In this document: piece after piece, positions 53,589 to 62,707 of the stretch
How the letters are laid out: every line of letters begins with the position of its first letter
How positions within the stretch are numbered: position 1 is the first letter of the stretch
Source of the DNA: Extibacter muris
GTDB taxonomy: Bacteria; Bacillota; Clostridia; Lachnospirales; Lachnospiraceae
Direction of reading: 5' to 3'
Assembly: GCF_004345005.1 (NCBI RefSeq)
Contig: NZ_SMMX01000008.1
Location: 1-64,000 of the forward strand
DNA length: 64,000 nt
The notes under the pieces: generated by a model
What the model was told of the DNA's origin: nothing
The model's database searches: none
Seen by the model: only the letters and a program-made list of their open reading frames with translations
Program-made: the position numbers and the translations under genes

Positions 53589-54629
53589 ATGATCAAGGTT
53601 GGAATTATAGGTGCTACCGGGTATGCCGGGGGCGAATTGGTGAGGATCTTATCGGGGCATAAGGACGCAGAAATCGTGTGGTATGGCTCGAGAAGCTACA
53701 TAGACGAGAAGTATGCGGATATCTACAGGAACATGTTTGAGATTGTGGAGGACTCCTGTCTGGATGACAATATGGAGGAGCTGTCAAAGAAGGCGGATGT
53801 TATCTTTACGGCTACGCCTCAGGGCTTCTGCGCTTCTGTCGTCAACGAAGGGATGCTGGACAATACAAAGATTATCGACTTGAGCGCGGACTTCCGTATC
53901 AAGGATGTGGCGACTTACGAAAAGTGGTACGGGATAGAGCACAAAAGCCCTCGGTTTATAGAGGAAGCGGTATACGGCCTGTGCGAAGTGAACCGGGAGG
54001 CCGTGAGGAATGCGAGGCTCGTGGCGAATCCGGGCTGTTATCCGACATGCTCGTTCTTGTCCATCTATCCGCTGGCGAAGGAAGGCATGATAGATATGAA
54101 CACGCTGATTATAGATGCCAAGTCCGGTACATCAGGTGCAGGGCGGGGGGCGAAGGTCGGCAACCTGTATTGCGAGGTCAATGAAAATATAAAAGCATAC
54201 GGCGTGACGGGCCACAGGCATACCCCGGAGATTGAAGAGCAGCTTGGGCTTGCGTCCGGGGAACAGGTTCTGTTGAACTTCACCACTCATCTTGTACCGA
54301 TGAACAGGGGAATACTCGTTACCGCGTACGCCTCCTTGAAGCAGAAGGCCACTTACGAAGAAGTCAGGGCGGCATATGATAAATATTACGACGGCGAGAG
54401 GTTCGTCCGCGTGCTTGAGAAGGATATCTGTCCCGAGACACGATGGGTAGAAGGCAGCAATTATGTGGATGTGAACTTCAAGGTAGATGAAAGGACAGGA
54501 CGTATCATCATGATGGGTGCCATGGACAATCTAGTCAAAGGCGCCGCAGGGCAGGCCGTACAGAATATGAACCTGATGTTCGGGCTCCCCGAAGACGAGG
54601 GGCTTGCCTTTGTCCCGCTGTTCCCGTAA
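53589..54629 (+). CDS. argC: N-acetyl-gamma-glutamyl-phosphate reductase
   Basis: A 346-aa ArgC: the N-terminal NAD(P)-binding '[17 protein letters not shown]' and catalytic Cys in '[13 protein letters not shown]', plus '[30 protein letters not shown]'-type substrate region. It is the first gene of the arginine operon. The ATG at 53589 follows GAGGAGG by 11 nt; an earlier in-frame ATG has no site. Confidence 0.95.
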   Translation: [346 protein letters not shown]

Positions 54630-54649
54630 GGATAGGAAAGAGGTAAGAT

Positions 54650-55096
54650 ATGGTTAGGATAATGACAATTGAAGATTATGACGGCGTCTATGCCCTCTGG
54701 ACGAAGATCCGCGGATTCGGCCTGCGGAGCGTGGACGATTCCAGGGAGGGAGTGGAACGCTTCCTGAAAAGAAACCCTACGACAAGCGTCGTAGCCGTAG
54801 AGGACGGTAAAGTAGTCGGAAGCATCCTGTGCGGACACGACGGCCGGCGTGGATGCCTGTACCACGTCTGCGTGGATGAAGACTACAGGCGCCGCGGCAT
54901 CGGCAGAGCCATGGTAGGCATGGCGATGGAAGCATTAAAAAAGGAAGAAGTCAGCAAAGTATCACTCATAGCGTTTACGAAGAATGACATTGGAAATGCG
55001 TTCTGGAATACGATCGGCTGGACGAAGCGTCTGGACCTCAACTATTATGATTTTGTGTTAAATGAAAAAAATATCACTGCATTTATCGGACAGTAG
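54650..55096 (+). CDS. GNAT family N-acetyltransferase in the arg operon
   Basis: A 148-aa GNAT protein with acetyl-CoA motif A 'CVDEDYRRRGIGRAMVGMAMEAL' (R-R-x-G-I-G) and motif B 'NDIGNAFWNTIGW'. It lies between argC and argJ with short gaps, so it is co-transcribed with arginine synthesis. A role as an auxiliary N-acetylglutamate synthase is possible but not shown; the sequence resembles general YpeA-like acetyltransferases. Confidence 0.82.
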   Translation: MVRIMTIEDYDGVYALWTKIRGFGLRSVDDSREGVERFLKRNPTTSVVAVEDGKVVGSILCGHDGRRGCLYHVCVDEDYRRRGIGRAMVGMAMEALKKEEVSKVSLIAFTKNDIGNAFWNTIGWTKRLDLNYYDFVLNEKNITAFIGQ

Positions 55097-55115
55097 CATG
55101 AAGGAGGAAACAGAT

Positions 55116-56339
55116 ATGGATATGATCAAAGGCGGAGTTACCGCGGCAAAAGGATTCGAGGCAGCCTCGACCGCAGCAGGAATCAAGTATACGGACAGGA
55201 CCGATATGGCGCTCGTGTACAGCCAGGTGCCATGCGAGGCGGCAGGCACATTTACGAAGAACGTCGTGAAAGCGGCTCCTGTGAAATGGGACCAGAAGAT
55301 CGTAAAGAGCGGCTGCAAAGTACAGGCGGTCATCGTCAACTCGGGAATCGCGAACGCATGCACGGGGGCAGAAGGTTACGGCTACTGTGAAGATACGGCG
55401 AAAGCAGCAGCAGAGGCCCTCGGGATATCCGAAGACGGGGTGGCGATAGGTTCTACCGGGGTTATCGGCAGGCAGATACCCATCGATAAGCTGACCGCAG
55501 GCATAAAAGTCCTGGCGGAAATGAAGGACCACAGCCTGTCAAATGGGACAGAAGCAGCCAAAGCTATCATGACGACAGACACTGCTGAAAAAGAGATGGC
55601 AGTTGAGATAGAAGTGGGCGGAAAGAAAGTGACCGTCGGAGGCATGGCCAAAGGTTCCGGCATGATACACCCGGATATGTGCACGATGCTGTCCTTTATC
55701 ACGACGGATGCAGCTATTACAAAAGAAGCGCTGCAGAAAGCCCTGAGCGAGGATGTAGACGATACATACAACATGATATCCGTGGACGGCGATACGTCCA
55801 CCAATGACACGGTACTGCTGCTGGCGAACGGACTGGCGGAAAATCCACAGATCCAGTACGGAAGCGACGATTATAAGATATTTGCAGAAGCGCTCCACAC
55901 GGTCAACGAATACCTGGCCAAAAAGATTGCCGGCGACGGTGAAGGGGCCACGGCCCTGTTTGAAGTGAAGGCGGTCGGCTGCGAGAGTACAGAGCAGGCG
56001 AAGCTGCTGGCGAAAGCGGTCGTATGCTCCAACCTGACGAAGACAGCCATCGCCGGACACGATGCCAACTGGGGAAGGATCCTGTGTGCGATGGGATACT
56101 CCGGCGCGCAGTTCGATCCGGAAAAGGTGGACCTGTACTTTGAGAGCAAAGCGGGGAAGATCCAGATCATCGAAAATGGAACCGCCTTGGATTACAGCGA
56201 GGCGGAAGCCACGAAGATACTCTCCGAACCCGAAGTGACAGCCACGGCAGATGTGAAGATGGGCAGCTGTGCCGCTACCGCATGGGGATGCGACCTGACC
56301 CACGGCTATATAGAGATCAACGCGGACTACAGGAGCTGA
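55116..56339 (+). CDS. argJ: Bifunctional ornithine acetyltransferase/N-acetylglutamate synthase
   Basis: A 407-aa ArgJ. The autocleavage site with its Thr nucleophile is in '[15 protein letters not shown]', where the usual ATML reads CTML; '[10 protein letters not shown]' and 'GHDANWGRI' are conserved active-site segments. It transfers the acetyl group from N-acetylornithine back to glutamate. The start at 55116 was chosen for the AAGGAGG 9 nt upstream. Confidence 0.94.
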   Translation: MDMIKGGVTAAKGFEAASTAAGIKYTDRTDMALVYSQVPCEAAGTFTKNVVKAAPVKWDQKIVKSGCKVQAVIVNSGIANACTGAEGYGYCEDTAKAAAEALGISEDGVAIGSTGVIGRQIPIDKLTAGIKVLAEMKDHSLSNGTEAAKAIMTTDTAEKEMAVEIEVGGKKVTVGGMAKGSGMIHPDMCTMLSFITTDAAITKEALQKALSEDVDDTYNMISVDGDTSTNDTVLLLANGLAENPQIQYGSDDYKIFAEALHTVNEYLAKKIAGDGEGATALFEVKAVGCESTEQAKLLAKAVVCSNLTKTAIAGHDANWGRILCAMGYSGAQFDPEKVDLYFESKAGKIQIIENGTALDYSEAEATKILSEPEVTATADVKMGSCAATAWGCDLTHGYIEINADYRS

Positions 56340-56362
56340 CAAAGCAGAAGGAGCAATGTATT

Positions 56363-57262
56363 ATGAATAAAGATATGCAGAAATATCTGGATAAGGCAGA
56401 AGTCCTCATCGAAGCGCTGCCCTATATCCAGAGGTTCAACCGCAAGATTATCGTCGTAAAATACGGCGGAAGCGCCATGGTGGACGAACATCTGAAGGAA
56501 CAGGTGATCAAGGACGTAACGCTGCTCAAGCTCGTCGGGTTCAAACCGATCATCGTCCACGGAGGCGGCAAGGAGATCAGCAGATGGGTCGGCAAAGTCG
56601 GGATGGAACCGGAGTTCGTAAACGGCCTGCGGGTAACGGATGAGGCGACGATGGAACTTGCGGAGATGGTGCTCGGCAAGGTGAACAAAAGCCTGGTACA
56701 GCTCGTGGAGAGCCTCGGCGTGCGCGCCATCGGCATCAGCGGGAAGGACGGAGGCCTCCTCGCGGTTGATAAGAAGTATGCAGACGGCGAGGATATCGGT
56801 TTTGTAGGAGAGATTAAAAAAGTAAATGCCGACATACTGTATGACCTGCTGGAAAAGGATTTTCTCCCGATCATATGCCCGGTCGGGCTGGATGACAGCT
56901 TCAATACATACAATATCAACGCGGATGACGCGGCATGTGCCATCGCCCGGGCGATGCGCGCCGAGAAGCTGGCATTTCTGACAGATATCGAGGGCGTGTA
57001 TAAAGACCCCCACGATCCGGAGGCACTTATCTCAGAACTGAAAGTATCCGAGGCACGGGGACTGATGAACGAAGGATACATCGGAGGAGGGATGCTCCCG
57101 AAGCTCCACAACTGTATCGATGCGATTGAACACGGAGTGTCCAGGGTCCATATTCTGGACGGAAGGATTCCGCACTGCCTCCTGCTGGAAATATTCACGA
57201 ACAGAGGTATTGGAACCGCTATATTAAATGACAGTGAAGAACGCTTTTTTACGGAGAATTAA
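56363..57262 (+). CDS. argB: N-acetylglutamate kinase
   Basis: A 299-aa ArgB with 'VVKYGGSAM' and '[10 protein letters not shown]' (phosphate-binding), '[12 protein letters not shown]' and '[18 protein letters not shown]'. The long N-terminal helix before KYGGSAM is typical of arginine-inhibitable hexameric kinases, so feedback inhibition is likely (inference). AGAAGGAG precedes the ATG; the gap to argD is 4 nt. Confidence 0.95.
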   Translation: MNKDMQKYLDKAEVLIEALPYIQRFNRKIIVVKYGGSAMVDEHLKEQVIKDVTLLKLVGFKPIIVHGGGKEISRWVGKVGMEPEFVNGLRVTDEATMELAEMVLGKVNKSLVQLVESLGVRAIGISGKDGGLLAVDKKYADGEDIGFVGEIKKVNADILYDLLEKDFLPIICPVGLDDSFNTYNINADDAACAIARAMRAEKLAFLTDIEGVYKDPHDPEALISELKVSEARGLMNEGYIGGGMLPKLHNCIDAIEHGVSRVHILDGRIPHCLLLEIFTNRGIGTAILNDSEERFFTEN

Positions 57263-57266
57263 TAAT

Positions 57267-58445
57267 ATGAAGAATCCATATATTGAAGACGCTAAGAAGG
57301 GGCTTGTACATACATATAACCGTTTCCCGGTCGTGCTGGAAAAAGGAGAAGGCGTATATGTGTACGATGCGGAAGGGAAAAAATATCTCGATTTTGCCGC
57401 AGGTATTGCCGTCTCATCCCTCGGATACGGAAACAAAGAGTTCAACGATGCGCTGAAGGCGCAGATCGACTGCCTCATCCATTCATCAAACCTCTATTAC
57501 AATACGACGTGCGGCAAGGCGGCCCAGGCCTTGCTCCGCGTTACGCAGATGGACCGTGTGTTCTTCACGAACAGCGGAACCGAGGCGATAGAAGGGGCGC
57601 TGAAGGCTGCGAGAAAATACGCGTATCAGAAACAGACCGGGCGTTATGAGTTCATCGCCATGAAGGATTCGTTTCACGGGAGAAGCATGGGCGCGCTGTC
57701 GGTTACGGAGCACGAGGCTTACCGTACGCCGTTTGAACCGCTGATTCCGGGCGTGTCATTTGCAGAATACAATAACCTGGACAGCGTCAGGGAACTTGTG
57801 ACGGACAGGACGTGTGCGATTATTCTGGAGCCCCTTCAGGGCGAAGGCGGAATCAACACGGCCGACGAAGCGTTCATGAAAGGAATACGCAAGCTTTGTG
57901 ATGAGGAAGGCATCCTCATGATATGTGATGAGATACAGTGCGGCATGGGCCGTACCGGCACGATGTTCGCGTGGCAGAACTATGGAACGAAACCAGATAT
58001 CATGACGATGGCAAAAGCCATCGGAAACGGCGTTCCGGTAGGGGCATTCGCCATGACGGAAGACGTAGCGCGGCACTCTCTGGAGCCGGGAGACCACGGA
58101 ACGACATATGGAGGAAACCCATTCGTCTGCGCCGCAGTAGCCAAGACGGTTGAAATCTTCGAAAGAGAGAGGCTGACCGAACATGTGCAGGAGATGGGTG
58201 CGTATCTGACAGAGAAGCTGACAAGGCTGCAAGCAGCCTGCGGCAGCATAACAGAAGTCAGAGGAAAAGGCCTGATCCAGGGCATACGGCTTAACAAGCC
58301 GGTCGCGGAGACAGTACAGGCGGCACTGAGAGAAGGGCTGCTTATCATCAGCGCGAGGAGCGATGTCATCCGCCTAGTGCCGCCTCTTGTTATCGAAAAG
58401 GAACACATCGACGAATTGATTGAAAAACTGAAGAAGGTGTTATAA
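57267..58445 (+). CDS. argD: Acetylornithine aminotransferase
   Basis: A 392-aa class III PLP aminotransferase: 'TNSGTEAIEGALKAARKY', 'CDEIQCGMGRTG' and the PLP Lys in 'TMAKAIGNGVPVGAF'. It converts N-acetylglutamate semialdehyde to N-acetylornithine. Last gene of the arg cluster seen here; argF is absent from the window. Confidence 0.94.
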   Translation: MKNPYIEDAKKGLVHTYNRFPVVLEKGEGVYVYDAEGKKYLDFAAGIAVSSLGYGNKEFNDALKAQIDCLIHSSNLYYNTTCGKAAQALLRVTQMDRVFFTNSGTEAIEGALKAARKYAYQKQTGRYEFIAMKDSFHGRSMGALSVTEHEAYRTPFEPLIPGVSFAEYNNLDSVRELVTDRTCAIILEPLQGEGGINTADEAFMKGIRKLCDEEGILMICDEIQCGMGRTGTMFAWQNYGTKPDIMTMAKAIGNGVPVGAFAMTEDVARHSLEPGDHGTTYGGNPFVCAAVAKTVEIFERERLTEHVQEMGAYLTEKLTRLQAACGSITEVRGKGLIQGIRLNKPVAETVQAALREGLLIISARSDVIRLVPPLVIEKEHIDELIEKLKKVL

Positions 58446-58499
58446 CATAATTAACCAGTCATTGGATATACTATAGGTAAAACATAGGAGGTATATCGA

Positions 58500-58931
58500 A
58501 TGATTGGTTTTTTCATAGCTCTGCTGTCAGGAGCGCTGATGAGCGTACAGGGAGTATTCAATACACAGGTTACGAAAACTACAGGGATGTGGGTCAGCAA
58601 CGGATGGGTGCAGCTGAGCGCGTTCGCCCTCTGTCTTGTGGCCTGGCTTATTGCCGGCCGGGACAGCGTGATGACGCTTGCGAAGGTAGAACCCAAGTAT
58701 GTACTGCTTGGAGGTGTCATCGGCGCCGGAATCACATGGACGGTAATCAAGAGCATGGAGCAGCTCGGGCCGGCGAAAGCCGCGCTGCTCATCGTCATCT
58801 CCCAGCTTATCATCGCATATGTCATAGAACTTCTGGGCCTGTTTGGCGTCGATAAGCAGCCATTGGAATGGCGGAGAGTGATCGGCATGGCAATTGCACT
58901 GATTGGAGTTGCAATTTTCCAGTGGAAATAG
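58500..58931 (+). CDS. DMT family transporter, YdcZ/DUF606 type
   Basis: A 143-aa protein with five hydrophobic segments, half the size of EamA proteins, with 'FFIALLSGALMSVQGVFNTQVTK' and 'GAGITWTVIKSMEQLGPAKAALLIVISQLIIAY'. Small DMT proteins of this type act as dimers. AGGAGG precedes the ATG. Substrate unknown. Confidence 0.82.
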   Translation: MIGFFIALLSGALMSVQGVFNTQVTKTTGMWVSNGWVQLSAFALCLVAWLIAGRDSVMTLAKVEPKYVLLGGVIGAGITWTVIKSMEQLGPAKAALLIVISQLIIAYVIELLGLFGVDKQPLEWRRVIGMAIALIGVAIFQWK

Positions 58932-58995
58932 TACAATAAATCTATCTGGCATAAGAGGGGTATTTACAGTTTCGACAGCTGTAAAGGAGGATTTT

Positions 58996-59625
58996 ATGCT
59001 TGACAGATTAAGGATAACCGGTTGTTTCATGTGTATGCTTCTCGTGCTCTGCCTGTCGGGATGCCGCAGTGAAGGCACAGAAGAGGTGAGGGAACTAGAC
59101 GAAGCGCGTCCCCTCCGTGAAGAGGCAGGGGAGAGTGCAGAGGAAGAGCCACAGGATACAGAAGGTGAAGATACAGAGGAAACCGGCCGCCGGCAGGAGA
59201 TGTACGTCCATGTCTGCGGTAAGGTCCAAAGGCCCGGCGTATACCGCCTGCCTGCGGGAAGCCGTGTGTTTGAAGCCGTAGAGGCCGCCGGCGGGATGTG
59301 CGAAGGCGCGGACGGCTCGTACCTTAACCAGGCGGAGATGCTGTCTGACGGGCAGCAGCTGTATGTACCAGCGGAAGGCGAGGACATGCGCGCCGCAAGC
59401 GATACGGATGCGGGGACAGACGTTAAAGACGACGGAAGAGTAGATATCAATACTGCTGCGAAAGATGAACTTATGACTTTAAATGGCATTGGGGAAGCCA
59501 GAGCAGACAGTATCATAAAATACCGGGAAGAGCATGGAGGTTTCCAGTCCATAGAAGAACTGAAAGAAGTGGAAGGAATCAAAGATGGAATCTTTAACAA
59601 GGTTAAAGATCAGATCAAGGTCTAG
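58996..59625 (+). CDS. comEA: ComEA-like DNA-binding lipoprotein
   Basis: A 209-aa protein with a lipoprotein signal ending 'LCLSGC' (Cys ~22), an acidic linker, an SLBB domain ('YVHVCGKVQRPGVYRLPAGSRVFEAVEAAGG') and a C-terminal helix-hairpin-helix pair ('DINTAAKDELMTLNGIGEARADSIIKYREEHGGF'). It binds incoming DNA at the outer face of the membrane for ComEC. Canonical ComEA has an N-terminal membrane helix; the lipid anchor is a common clostridial variant. Confidence 0.9.
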   Translation: MLDRLRITGCFMCMLLVLCLSGCRSEGTEEVRELDEARPLREEAGESAEEEPQDTEGEDTEETGRRQEMYVHVCGKVQRPGVYRLPAGSRVFEAVEAAGGMCEGADGSYLNQAEMLSDGQQLYVPAEGEDMRAASDTDAGTDVKDDGRVDINTAAKDELMTLNGIGEARADSIIKYREEHGGFQSIEELKEVEGIKDGIFNKVKDQIKV

Positions 59626-59648
59626 CGAAATTAATAAGGGAGAGAAGT

Positions 59649-60338
59649 ATGAGTAAGAGAGTATTGGTCGTAGATGACGAAAAACTGATTGTGAAAGGCA
59701 TCCGGTTCAGCCTGGAGCAGGACGGCATGGAAGTGGACTGTGCCTATGACGGAGAAGAAGCGCTGAAGCTTTCAAGGGAAAATGCTTATGATATGGTTCT
59801 GCTGGATGTAATGCTCCCCAAGCATGACGGATTCCAGGTGTGCCAGCAGATTCGGGAATTTTCTGACGTACCGGTCGTCATGCTCACTGCAAAAGGGGAT
59901 GACATGGATAAGATTCTGGGGCTGGAGTACGGCGCGGACGATTATATCACCAAGCCGTTCAACATACTGGAGGTCAAAGCGCGTATCAAGGCCATCATGC
60001 GGCGCACCGGCAAGCGGGACAGCAAGATGGTAAACGATAAAGTTATCCTGAAGAGAGACATGAAGATTGACTGTGAGAGCCGCAGAGTATTTATCGGCGA
60101 CAAAGAGATCAACCTGACAGCCAAAGAATTTGACCTTCTGGAACTTCTTGCGATGAATCCAAACAAGGTATACAGCAGGGAAAATCTTCTGAACATTGTC
60201 TGGGGATATGAGTATCCCGGAGACGCCAGGACGGTAGATGTACATATAAGGCGGCTGCGTGAGAAGATCGAGAAGAACCCCAGCGATCCGAAATACGTGT
60301 ACACAAAGTGGGGAGTTGGTTATTATTTCAGGGGTTAG
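59649..60338 (+). CDS. OmpR/PhoB family response regulator
   Basis: A 229-aa response regulator: receiver domain with phospho-Asp in 'MVLLDVMLPKHDG' and Lys in 'VVMLTAKGDDMDK', and an OmpR winged helix ('LTAKEFDLLELLAMNPNKVYSRENLL', ends 'WGVGYYFRG'). It is WalR/PhoP-like. Its 3' end overlaps the sensor kinase gene, and it sits between comEA and comEC. Confidence 0.93.
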   Translation: MSKRVLVVDDEKLIVKGIRFSLEQDGMEVDCAYDGEEALKLSRENAYDMVLLDVMLPKHDGFQVCQQIREFSDVPVVMLTAKGDDMDKILGLEYGADDYITKPFNILEVKARIKAIMRRTGKRDSKMVNDKVILKRDMKIDCESRRVFIGDKEINLTAKEFDLLELLAMNPNKVYSRENLLNIVWGYEYPGDARTVDVHIRRLREKIEKNPSDPKYVYTKWGVGYYFRG

Positions 60339-61761
60339 GAAGTATTTTAAGAAAAATATATTTAAGAGTCTCCGCTTTCGGATCATCCTCCTGCTGCTGG
60401 CGGCAGGAATCATACCATGCCTGATCATGAAAGCGGTGATTCTGAACAGCTATGAAAAACGTGCGGTAGAAGTACGGACCGCGGATATACAGAATCAATG
60501 TACAATTCTATGTAACCAGTTAAGCGGCATCGACTACTTGAACGGGATTACATCTGAGGTTATCAAGACGGAGCTGACTCAGCTGACAAACATCTACAAC
60601 GGGCGTGTGATGGTTATTGACAGCGACTATGAGATAGAAGAAGACACGTACAACCTAGATAAAGGGAAGACGATCATATCAGAAGATGTCATCAAATGTT
60701 TCCAGGGAAAGAGTACAAGCCATTATGATGCGGCAAACAGATATATCGAGGTGACTGCGCCGATTACAGATACGGAGACAGATGCCGTGAAAGGCGTCAT
60801 GCTCGTGAGCGTATCGACAGATTCTATTGCGGACAGCATGACGATACTCGAAGGTAATGCGAATGTAGTCGCGGTCATAATCATCGTGACGATGGCAGTC
60901 CTTGCCTTTTTTGCAGGTGTCGTGATGGTGAAGCCGTTCAAGCGCATCACGGACTCTATCGGCGCGGTGACAGAGGGGTATGATGACAACTATCTACATG
61001 AAAATGCATATACGGAGACGGTGCTCCTCTCAGAGGCATTTAATAAGATGCTTGGAAGGATGAAAGTTTTGGATGACTCAAGACAGGAATTCGTTTCTAA
61101 TGTGTCGCATGAGTTAAAGACACCGCTGACATCCATGAAAGTGCTGGCGGATTCCCTCCTCAGTCAGGAGGAAGTTCCGGCTGAGCTGTACCAGGAATTT
61201 ATGGGAGACCTCTCTGAAGAGATAGAGAGGGAAAACAAGATTATCAACGACCTGCTGTCGCTTGTGAAGATGGATAAGACCGCCACGACACTGAACATCA
61301 AGTCTGAAAACATCAATGAGCTTGTAGAGAGGATACTGAAGCGGCTGCGCCCGATCGCGGCAAACCGTAATGTCGAGGTCGTGTTTGAAAGCTTCCGGCC
61401 GGTCAATGCAGAAGTGGATGAGATGAAACTGTCGCTTGCAATCTCAAATCTCGTTGAGAATGCGGTCAAGTATAACCACGATGGCGGATGGGTGCATGTC
61501 TCGCTCAATGCGGACCACAAGTATTTCTATGTGGAAGTGGCGGATTCCGGAATCGGAATACCCGAGGATTCGGTGGAGCATATATTTGAGCGCTTCTACC
61601 GTGTCGACAAGTCGCATTCCAGAGAAATCGGAGGCACCGGGCTCGGACTGTCTATCGCCAGAAACGCGGTTGTCATGCACAGGGGGGCGGTCAAGGTGTT
61701 CAGCCAGGAAGGCGAAGGAACTACATTTACCATCAGGATTCCGTTGACATATGTGTCATAA
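60316..61761 (+). CDS. Sensor histidine kinase
   Basis: About 481 aa. TM1 (~20-40), an extracellular sensor of ~140 residues, TM2 ('VVAVIIIVTMAVLAFFAGVVMV'), HAMP, then HisKA 'FVSNVSHELKTPLTSMKVL' with the phospho-His and an HATPase domain ('NLVENAVKYN', 'DSGIGIPED', 'GGTGLGLSIA'). It pairs with the overlapping response regulator gene. No ATG precedes TM1 in frame; TTG at 60316 is the best available start, but its ribosome site is poorly spaced, so the N-terminus is uncertain. Confidence 0.88.
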   Translation: MVIISGVRKYFKKNIFKSLRFRIILLLLAAGIIPCLIMKAVILNSYEKRAVEVRTADIQNQCTILCNQLSGIDYLNGITSEVIKTELTQLTNIYNGRVMVIDSDYEIEEDTYNLDKGKTIISEDVIKCFQGKSTSHYDAANRYIEVTAPITDTETDAVKGVMLVSVSTDSIADSMTILEGNANVVAVIIIVTMAVLAFFAGVVMVKPFKRITDSIGAVTEGYDDNYLHENAYTETVLLSEAFNKMLGRMKVLDDSRQEFVSNVSHELKTPLTSMKVLADSLLSQEEVPAELYQEFMGDLSEEIERENKIINDLLSLVKMDKTATTLNIKSENINELVERILKRLRPIAANRNVEVVFESFRPVNAEVDEMKLSLAISNLVENAVKYNHDGGWVHVSLNADHKYFYVEVADSGIGIPEDSVEHIFERFYRVDKSHSREIGGTGLGLSIARNAVVMHRGAVKVFSQEGEGTTFTIRIPLTYVS

Positions 61762-61780
61762 GCAGAGGGAGGATGCCAGT

Positions 61781-62707
61781 ATGAGGAGAAAATGTATGAA
61801 GTGCCTGTGTATCCTGCTCATAGCCATGCTTCTGACTGGCTGCGGGAGAGGAAGGAAGCCGGAGGTATCAGGGACGTGCATATACTATATGAATGCGGAG
61901 GGCACCAGGCTTGTCAAAGAGGCGTATGACATAAAAGGAGACGGTGCAGAAGCAGAGATCAAAGCGGTGCTCAGCGATATGCAGAAGGAACCGGAGGACG
62001 AGGATTGCAGGAGCGCATTCCCCAAGGGGATCCGGGCAGAAGACTGGAAGCTTGACAAGGGCAGGCTGGACCTGTACTTTAATGAAAGCTATAAAGATAT
62101 AGATACATCATCAGAGATTCTGCTCCGGGCGGCGTTGGTACAGTCGCTCGTGCAGATCGCGGGAGTGGATTATGTGAACTTCTATATCGGCGGCACGCCG
62201 CTCACCGACAATGAAGGAGATGAGGTCGGGTATATGCATGCAGAGGATTTTGTGCAGAACACCGGTTCCAGCCTCCACTCATACCAGCTGGCCAATCTCC
62301 ACCTGTACTATGCGGATAAAAAAGGAGACAAGCTCGCAGAGGAAGAGGTCAGCGTGCGCTACAACAGCAACATGTCCATCGAAAAGCTTGTGGTAGAACA
62401 GCTCATAAAGGGGCCATCCATGCAGGAGCACCAGCCGGCGCTGCCGCCGGAGACAAAGCTTCTCGGGATATCGGTCAAGGATGGCATCTGCTATGTCAAT
62501 TTTGACGACCAGTTTCAAAGTTCCGTGTACGGAATCAATCCGGAGCTTGCAATCTATTCCCTCGTGAATTCCATCGTGGAAGCGGGCAATGCCAGCCAGG
62601 TCCAGATATCGGTCAACGGAGAGACGGACGTGAAATACCAGGGAGCGATCGACCTTGGCAAACCTCTTTCGAGGAACCTCGATCTGGAGGAAGGTGAAGG
62701 AAAATAA
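61781..62707 (+). CDS. GerMN-domain lipoprotein
   Basis: A 308-aa lipoprotein with signal and lipobox ending 'AMLLTGC' (Cys ~22) and two GerMN domains (~residues 40-150 and ~170-290, the second with 'LPPETKLLGISVKDGICYVNFDDQF'). GerM-type proteins act in sporulation and germination in Bacillus; many others sit next to two-component systems as here. GGGAGGA lies 8 nt before the ATG. Its stop TAA overlaps the first codon of comEC. Confidence 0.85.
   Translation: MRRKCMKCLCILLIAMLLTGCGRGRKPEVSGTCIYYMNAEGTRLVKEAYDIKGDGAEAEIKAVLSDMQKEPEDEDCRSAFPKGIRAEDWKLDKGRLDLYFNESYKDIDTSSEILLRAALVQSLVQIAGVDYVNFYIGGTPLTDNEGDEVGYMHAEDFVQNTGSSLHSYQLANLHLYYADKKGDKLAEEEVSVRYNSNMSIEKLVVEQLIKGPSMQEHQPALPPETKLLGISVKDGICYVNFDDQFQSSVYGINPELAIYSLVNSIVEAGNASQVQISVNGETDVKYQGAIDLGKPLSRNLDLEEGEGK

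Noticed and set aside
58527-59600. A 357-codon minus-strand frame across the YdcZ-type and comEA genes
   Set aside because: It spans two genuine plus-strand genes with good ribosome sites and conserved domains; the frame is a codon-bias shadow.
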